Below are positions 57,925-64,000 of a DNA stretch of 64,000 bases, piece by piece (position 1 is the first letter of the stretch; every line of letters begins with the position of its first letter). Both the position numbers and the translations under genes were made by a program. The notes beneath the pieces were generated by a model. That model searched no databases, was not told the origin of the DNA, and saw only the letters and a program-made list of their open reading frames with translations. Origin of the DNA: Steromphala cineraria (lineage: Eukaryota; Mollusca; Gastropoda; Trochida; Trochidae); assembly GCA_916613615.1 (NCBI GenBank), contig OU744726.1:68654764-68718763 (forward strand), read 5' to 3'.

Positions 57925-60063
57925 GGGACAGTGCGGACGTCAACGAAGACAAACGTTGTTCTTGACGACCGTGTCAAAGGTCAACGTTTCTGTCTGTTTC
58001 ACCGTTATTTTTAAGCAACTCTAATCTTACTTTTACTATTCACCATCCTCTTTGTTGTACATTCAAACTTACAGAATTAAGATTAGATTTTTAATTATTT
58101 TTATATATTGTTTCGTTCACTTTTATAATATCTTAGTTTTATTCTACTCTACAAAACTAAAAACTTAAAGAAAACCTAAAACTTATGACTTGATCCCAAC
58201 ACAAATTCATCTTATTGCATCTCTGCAATTAATAATGAATAGACGAGAAACTTTCTCCAAGTAAAATAGTGCCCAAAAGAAACTCTACCATACAAATAGC
58301 AAGATAACACAATCCACTTGTGATTTAAACCACTAAAACATACTTTTATCATTTATCCCGAAGACATCTTACTTATGTGTAAAATTATTACAACATTATC
58401 TTTTCATGTTTGAGAGAAACAGGCTTTTAAAAAATCATCGATTTGGAATCTCCTTAGAAGACACAGCTATCTTTTCCTGAAGAATGCATACATATGTCTG
58501 TCAAATAAACTCAAAACCAACTCTGTCAGGTAATAGAATTTTGTTTTTGACGACGTTGAAAACGTGGTAGCGTTTCTTTTTGACACTAGTTTATATACAG
58601 AATCAGCATTTTTTTAGAAATAGAATTTGAATTTTCATTAGTTGCCTACGGAAAGTAGTAGTACGGAAGAGAAATATATGATAGTGAAGATTTCTGGAAA
58701 CTTTTACTCTAATTTTCGGTGAAGGGACAAGAATCCTAAAGGAACGGGGTTTTAGTGTCAACTATTGATTAAAGTCGAATAATTATCCCCCGAAACCGAG
58801 TGCCCTGTCAAGGTAAAGTAATCGACTGACTGTTCGCCTGAATGTGGAGTGATCTGAACCTTGTCTTAAATGTACGGTGTTAAAATCGGTTTGCCATTTT
58901 ACAATATGATCTTATTGTTTAATATCACCATTAGCGAAATCTTTGGTTAAATTGGTTATTGGTAGAAAGATTCAAATATTTGTCTAATATTAAAAAAGTT
59001 ATCGAACTTATGGATAGAAGACTATAGACAAATTACAAGCTTATATAAATATGTTTTTTAAATACAACATTTCAATGTGCAGCTATTGTAATAATTAGCT
59101 TTTAATGGTGTACGCAAAAGTTGGTTTCATTCTAAGCAACTAAAAGAATCCACGAAGGAAACGGTGTCAAAGAGTATACATCGATCCTCTGCAGTGGTAG
59201 AATCACTGAAATTCAATTGTTGATTTTCTTCAATAACCTTGTTCATATTGACCCAAATGTCTTCAACTTTTCACAAATGCAAATTAAATTGACAATTGTT
59301 TTATGCTATGCTAAAAGGTATCAGAATGTATATGTAACAATGAAAACGTCTTCTACCAATAACATCTGATAACTTTCTTAATCTTTATTACAGTAGCTAC
59401 AATCTTGCTAACACTCATCCGATCACTTCACAATCAGCCAGATTTCATCTCTGCATAACATTCGGTTTCAGGGTTTGAAATGAAAAAAATGATGATAAAT
59501 GTAACCCTCGTTTCTTTATATTTGAGATATATCAGCAAGCCTCGGCTATTTGTAATTTTGACCATCTTGCTATCATATATCATATATATTATATATAAGG
59601 AAAGAAAATTGGGTTGATTATCTACATCTCCAATAAGCGAATATAATTGCGGAATGCAGTTATATGTTTGATAAATGAATACATTTCATATCAAATTCTT
59701 TATTAACAAACATGTTTAGAAAACATAACGATGACAAGTACGTGGGATTTATTAAATCAGAATGTATACTTGCAAGACAAAAAAAACTTGTTTTTTTTAT
59801 TCATTGATAAGTTAAATAACTAGTATTCATGTGAATTGGACGTGTTATATGGGATTCTGTGCATATAAAAAGAATTTTCTGAAATTTCAATGAATTTTCA
59901 TTGAAAATAAGACATAGTGTTAAATATATTTGTCAATCGCAGATAAATAATTGAGATATTTTGAATTCTTATCACCAAAAATTGATTTAGGTATCAAAGC
60001 GAATCAATAAGAGAGAGGAAGAGAGAATCTGTTTATTGATGTCTCATCTCGCATATACATTGG
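57925..60063. other. Intergenic AT-rich DNA, no gene seen
   Basis: Between the TATA box of the 184-residue gene and the stop codon of the coiled-coil gene. It contains short AT microsatellites (near 59575-59600) and no open frame, repeat end or RNA-like sequence that I can support. Confidence 0.6.
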
Positions 60064-60467
60064 TTATACACATTTTGATACAATAATAAATGTACAAGAT
60101 GCAAAAAAGCTATCACAGAAAAAAATATTTAATGAAATGTTGCAATACACAAATGATAGAGTGGTCTTGTTAAGTGCATATCCCGAATAGTTGAGATACG
60201 CTCTGACTGGTTTAGTTACAGTTTTAACCACTCCTGTCACAATTCCCCCGACTGCCGCATCTTGTTCCATCGACTCCATCTTTTCCGTTTTTCTCCGATT
60301 TTCATCTTTCTCGGTTTTGATATCCTTGTACAGTCTATTTTCACGATTGTCCTTGTCTTTCCTCTCACGTTGAAGTTGCTGCTCCAAGTCATTGATCTTC
60401 TCTTTTAACATTTTAATCTCTAAATCTTTTTTCTCCAGTTGATGCTTGAAATGCATTTCCTTCTGAT
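60064..60467 (-). CDS. Unrecognised 143-residue coiled-coil protein, second exon
   Basis: The acceptor 'caatccag' is followed by 404 nt to a stop at 60064. It joins the 28-nt coding part of the upstream exon (61172-61199) in phase, giving 143 residues. Residues 11 to about 80 are a highly charged heptad-like coiled coil (HFKHQLEKKDLEIKMLKEKI, NDLEQQLQRERKDKDNREN). Then follow a Gly/Val segment (AAVGGIVTGVVKTVTKPV) and a hydrophobic, aromatic- and Cys-rich C-terminus that could insert in a membrane. No known family recognised. The last third has low-complexity AT-rich codons, so an earlier splice is possible. Confidence 0.68.
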
Positions 60468-60498
60468 CTGGATTGAAAAAAATAAGAACCTGAATGAA

Positions 60499-60803
60499 TT
60501 AAAGGGGCAGCAGAACGTTTTAGGGTGATGTCAGAAAAATGGAAATTATTGGTTTCATTTAAAAGACAATGTATATTTAAGCTTAATGAAGCCATTACAA
60601 ATCAAAATATAGTGTTAAGTTCAGCCAAATTGCCGCCACTGGGATTTTTATAAATCTATATGATTTGGATGACTGATTTGTGTTATGAGATTTTTGACAC
60701 TATCAAAATAATACATTTAGCATTAACTTACAATTAATTATCAGTGAACAATTGAAAATACAAATTACAAAAAAAAAACAATCGTGCTACTGCCGCTTTT
60801 TAA
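60499..60803 (+). mobile_element. MITE family B copy 6, diverged
   Basis: Edges 'TTAAAGGGGCAGCAGAACG' and 'TCGTGCTACTGCCGCTTTTTAA'; the interior is shortened but keeps 'caaattgccgccactggga'. It is in the coiled-coil gene intron, 31 bp from the exon's acceptor, close enough to displace branch-point sequence. Confidence 0.8.
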
Positions 60804-61171
60804 CTAGCCAATGGTGAATTTTTATGCTTAGTATTAAAATGCTTGCAGTCGGGGATCCAGAATATATTTTCCCAATTTTGTGCTGGCTTATTGGAAACGT
60901 AATTCAAAAATATCCCTGTACAAATATTTAACTGAACAAAAATGTTGAATATTCAACACGTTTTTAAATACCAATTATATATCGTTTTGAGAGTGAATGT
61001 GTTGAAAGAAATCGTTTAAATTAAATTTTGTTTTCCAAATTTTAAATAAAAATCGTGTCAAGCCTACACGTGGGTTGTGATACACTAGGTTTCAAAAAGG
61101 CAAATATATGTCCATTAATGTATGTTCTGTTTATAAATACAATTTCATTACAAGAAAACTTTTGAAATTAC

Positions 61172-61199
61172 CTGCTGGTATACTGGCTCCACTCCCCAT
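61172..61199 (-). CDS. Unrecognised coiled-coil protein, start exon with myristoylation-like motif
   Basis: Encodes MGSGASIPA plus one base, then an 'G|gtaatt' donor. An in-frame TGA lies 12 bases before the ATG within the same exon (which begins at 61217 after 'attttacag'), so this is the 5'-most start. Gly2 and Ser6 fit the N-myristoylation pattern M-G-x-x-x-S. With the coiled coil this suggests a lipid-anchored scaffold, an inference from motif only. Confidence 0.62.
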
Positions 61200-61217
61200 T
61201 CCGTAACTAGGTCATAT

Positions 61218-63388
61218 CTGTAAAATAGGAATGCAATCCATGTATCGTTGTATCAAGATTCACAATTATTTCCAACAGTAAACAAAGCCTCGAAGAAAAC
61301 ATCCAGAGTTTAAATTACTTTAGATCAGTTTTACCACAGCCTATTTACATAGAAACTATACATCACCAATTAGCAATAATCATATAATCACCATCTCTTT
61401 GTTTTTTTCAATATATTGTCCGGTTTTCGATCACAATTCACTTGTTAGCCTTTATATCGAATACAGTCTTTATATAATTTGCGCTACTTAAGCTGAAAAG
61501 AAAAGATGAATCAATGGTCGCCATTGTAAAAAGCATGAACACACATTTTCTCCCCATAGAGACATGCTCAGTCATATTACTACGATCTAGCTAAATGTTT
61601 CATTAAAAATGACCAACTAAATACACTTTACACACATTCTTTTGTTTTAGAACTTATCATAATGGTTCATAATATAACAAGATAAATGGTAAAATCATAT
61701 AAAAATGTGTCACCTTCCACAGCATTGGTTCGTGTTTAGTGTAGTGTATGCTCTGTTTATTGGTCTCTAACGGGTTATGTGCTTCCACATTGCATTGTGT
61801 CGTATTGTTGCTTTAAAGGCCCATAGTCCGCACGGTTCTTTCAGTTTGCTCTCATGAATAGAACGAATAGCAGATCCCACACAGATCTACCGCTAACCTT
61901 TGAATACTCGCCTACCTTGAATAACACATAAATGCTTTAAACTCGCCTACCTTGAATAACGCGAAAATGTTGTTACTTGGTAATCAGCAGAACAGGTCAT
62001 TTTTGCTTCCTTTTTTAGGTGATTAAGGAAATAGGATACGTTTGAGGAAATAGGATACTTTTACCATTGCAAGTGGTCCTGTCTTCTCAAGAAAGGCCAA
62101 AATGACCACTGATATATATATGATAGATATGTATGAGTGAATGCACATTTACTTCACAGACCTGAAGGATGCTCTTTGCAAAACTTGTTGTAGCCAGAAG
62201 GTCCCTTGACATATGTGGTTGTTTTTTTGTATTTTTTTCCCTGGACCTTTTTTTGTCGATTGTTTATCCAGTTCCGCAATTATATATATATACATGATAA
62301 CAATATCAGAAAAGATTAGCTGCAGAATTAAAGGACATTATGTTTGTTGGTATAACTTTTCATAAGTTTGACTAAATTAATATTTTCTTCCATCAGGCAT
62401 GACCCATTGTCCATCAACTTAAATACGATTTTTAAATTCTCCTCCAGAACTCCTTGCGCAAGCTTATCTGAATTTGTACCTTCTGTAGTTGGCCCCACAT
62501 TAAATATGGTTGTGGGAGACACTGCCCTTAAGTCTTAAAAATCTTTAGCCAATAGGTATGTAATAGTATTATTAACTCTTTGTGACAAAGACACTCAGAT
62601 TTGTATTTTGATAATGACCCTTCTTTTTTCATTATTTGGGGTATATTTTCCAAAACTCATGAATGCTAGAAATCTAAAAAACTATGTTTCTAGGATGGAG
62701 AATAAGATGTGTGTATTTAATTAGAATATAAATAGTTGCGTTTGTAAAATTTCCGGGATTCATTGTTATTCAACACCCGCAAATTTCGTTTAAAACCGAC
62801 GGCGTTAGCAACCAATCAGAAACGAGTATTTACCGAAGTCATGTTACAATATTGTATAATTGTTATTTTCTGAAAGATAAGTGGAGGCTGAAGCAGGGAA
62901 AGACATCTTTGACAATGGGTCATTTGCATGATTTCTGGTCATTTTCTGAATTTCAAATGGGCCATTGCCCAGTACATGAATAGTAAACTTCAAAATTCTA
63001 ATGGGCCATTTAATTTTTCATACAATGTGCAAAATGGCCCATGACCCCTGCCTTTCCCAACCACTGCTGAAGTAAATTTAATATTTGTGTAAACTGGCCA
63101 TCATGGTTGGGATTTGTGCATAATTTTACTTTAATTTGGGTCTTGTCCTTCTTAACTGGACAGCGAGATTCTCCACTCTGGGGTCACATGTGCTCCTTAC
63201 ACCATCTTCCCATGCAGTTATTAAGTGCGCCTATTCTGCAAGGGTGTATGGCTGAAAATATATTGAAAGTTCATTACACTTAATATTTTTATACAGGACT
63301 CCTATAGTTGGTAAAATGAATAGTGTTGAAACGACTTGTTGCCTATTGTAAACATGGAATTTGTATTTTTATTTGAAAGTAATGAGAT
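61218..63388. other. Upstream/intergenic DNA, no gene supported
   Basis: Probably holds the first exon(s) and promoter of the coiled-coil gene, which I could not place. A 64-codon open frame on the minus strand (62328-62522) looks faintly protein-like but has no partner exon. A segment near 62735-62850 ('aatttccgggattcattgtt') resembles 36305-36370 and marks another dispersed repeat. Otherwise AT-rich. Confidence 0.5.
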
Positions 63389-63821
63389 CACTGTGTATAA
63401 CCGTACACCGGAACTAGCGAGGTGTACGGCGGAGAAATGTTGCTAGCGAGGAGCGTGATCGCAAACGGGATCACTTAAGAAACAATCATCGCCGTTTCAT
63501 CAACTTTTTCTATGTTATTATCATGTCAATAGCTTTCCGAGACATAACTATTTAATGTCATATCCTGTTCATAGTCAGAGATAGCAAATATGTTACTAAC
63601 AACCGCATTAGGCTACTCGCAACTGTCATTGTTACTGTCCCTTGGATACAGAATGACAAGTACACACATTTTACTAAGTATGTGTGCTAAAATTACCACA
63701 TGATGTTGATTATTTGAAAGTTATGAAGTAAAATATTACCTAACTTTCCATTTCGGCTCCTCGCTAGCAACATTTCTCCGCCGTACACCTCGCTAGTTCC
63801 GGTGTACGGTTATACACAGTG
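63389..63821. mobile_element. Foldback element with perfect 66-bp inverted ends
   Basis: The left end 63389-63454 (cactgtgtataaccgtac ...) and the right end 63756-63821 are exact reverse complements over 66 bp by direct reading. The same 5-base word GAGAT lies directly outside both edges, a likely target-site duplication. The 300-bp interior has no coding frame. The identical arms suggest recent activity. Confidence 0.92.
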
Positions 63822-64000
63822 GAGATGGCATCATGCCCTTGCCCCTTCAGTTTTAGATTTATGAAGGTATCTCTTGAGAAGAGCATGTTTGAATGTGAAC
63901 GTGAATTATATGTGAAATGAAAGGCTTTCTTACTTTGTATTATGATTTTAGGTATGCATGATGCATCTATTGTACCTGTTGCATAAAATTGCCGGTTTAT
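63822..64000. other. Right edge of window, nothing recognised
   Basis: AT-rich sequence after the foldback element. No feature seen. Confidence 0.4.

Noticed and set aside
62328..62522. 64-codon minus-strand frame as a gene
   Set aside because: No recognised domain, no partner exon, and no support beyond an open frame.

Overview
This window reads as animal, and most probably molluscan, nuclear DNA. It is AT-rich, its genes have many short exons bounded by GT-AG introns, and it is crowded with foldback transposons, tRNA-derived SINEs, minisatellites and repeat families that I remember from mollusc genomes (for example the 'agctcatcagg ... ggcttatggcatggc' family and the 'gtgagtgagtgagtt ... 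ttttacgccgc' family). The mollusc assignment is inference; the eukaryotic assignment is direct.

Layout. (1) 1-2446 is a 40-bp satellite with higher-order structure. (2) 2970-12672, plus strand: the 3' part of a single-pass receptor gene. A Ser/Thr/Pro-rich stalk exon, a transmembrane exon, a small juxtamembrane exon and a long last exon encode a SEFIR domain and tail, as in the IL-17 receptor family. All visible introns are phase 1; upstream exons lie outside the window. (3) 12673-25822: 3' UTR and intergenic DNA full of small transposons, including a nested insertion with a perfect 77-bp inverted repeat. (4) 25823-54110, minus strand: an HDAC6-like gene reconstructed as 28 phase-consistent coding exons (805 codons) covering two tandem deacetylase domains, plus a probable terminal exon and a 5' UTR exon with a YY1-type ATG and a 15-codon upstream ORF. 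(5) 54740-55822: a 5'-truncated, frame-broken non-LTR retrotransposon. (6) 56181-57808, minus: a two-exon gene for an unrecognised 184-residue protein with a basic C-terminus. (7) 60064-61199, minus: a gene for an unrecognised 143-residue coiled-coil protein with an N-myristoylation-like start. (8) 61218-64000: intergenic, with one foldback element carrying perfect 66-bp ends.

Most notable: in the HDAC6-like gene the last 87 coding bases of one exon in the second catalytic domain, together with its 5' splice site, are tandemly repeated 23 times at a constant 104-bp period, so the intron carries 22 decoy donor sites. In the same domain the conserved catalytic tyrosine (EGGY motif) is encoded as cysteine. 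No ubiquitin-binding zinc finger, which closes vertebrate HDAC6, was found in the window.

The receptor and deacetylase genes are convergent neighbours; nothing in the sequence shows that they work together. HDAC6-type enzymes deacetylate cytoplasmic proteins such as tubulin, and SEFIR receptors signal through SEFIR adaptors; both statements are family knowledge. All exon boundaries were read by eye from splice consensus, phase and protein similarity and have no transcript support here.
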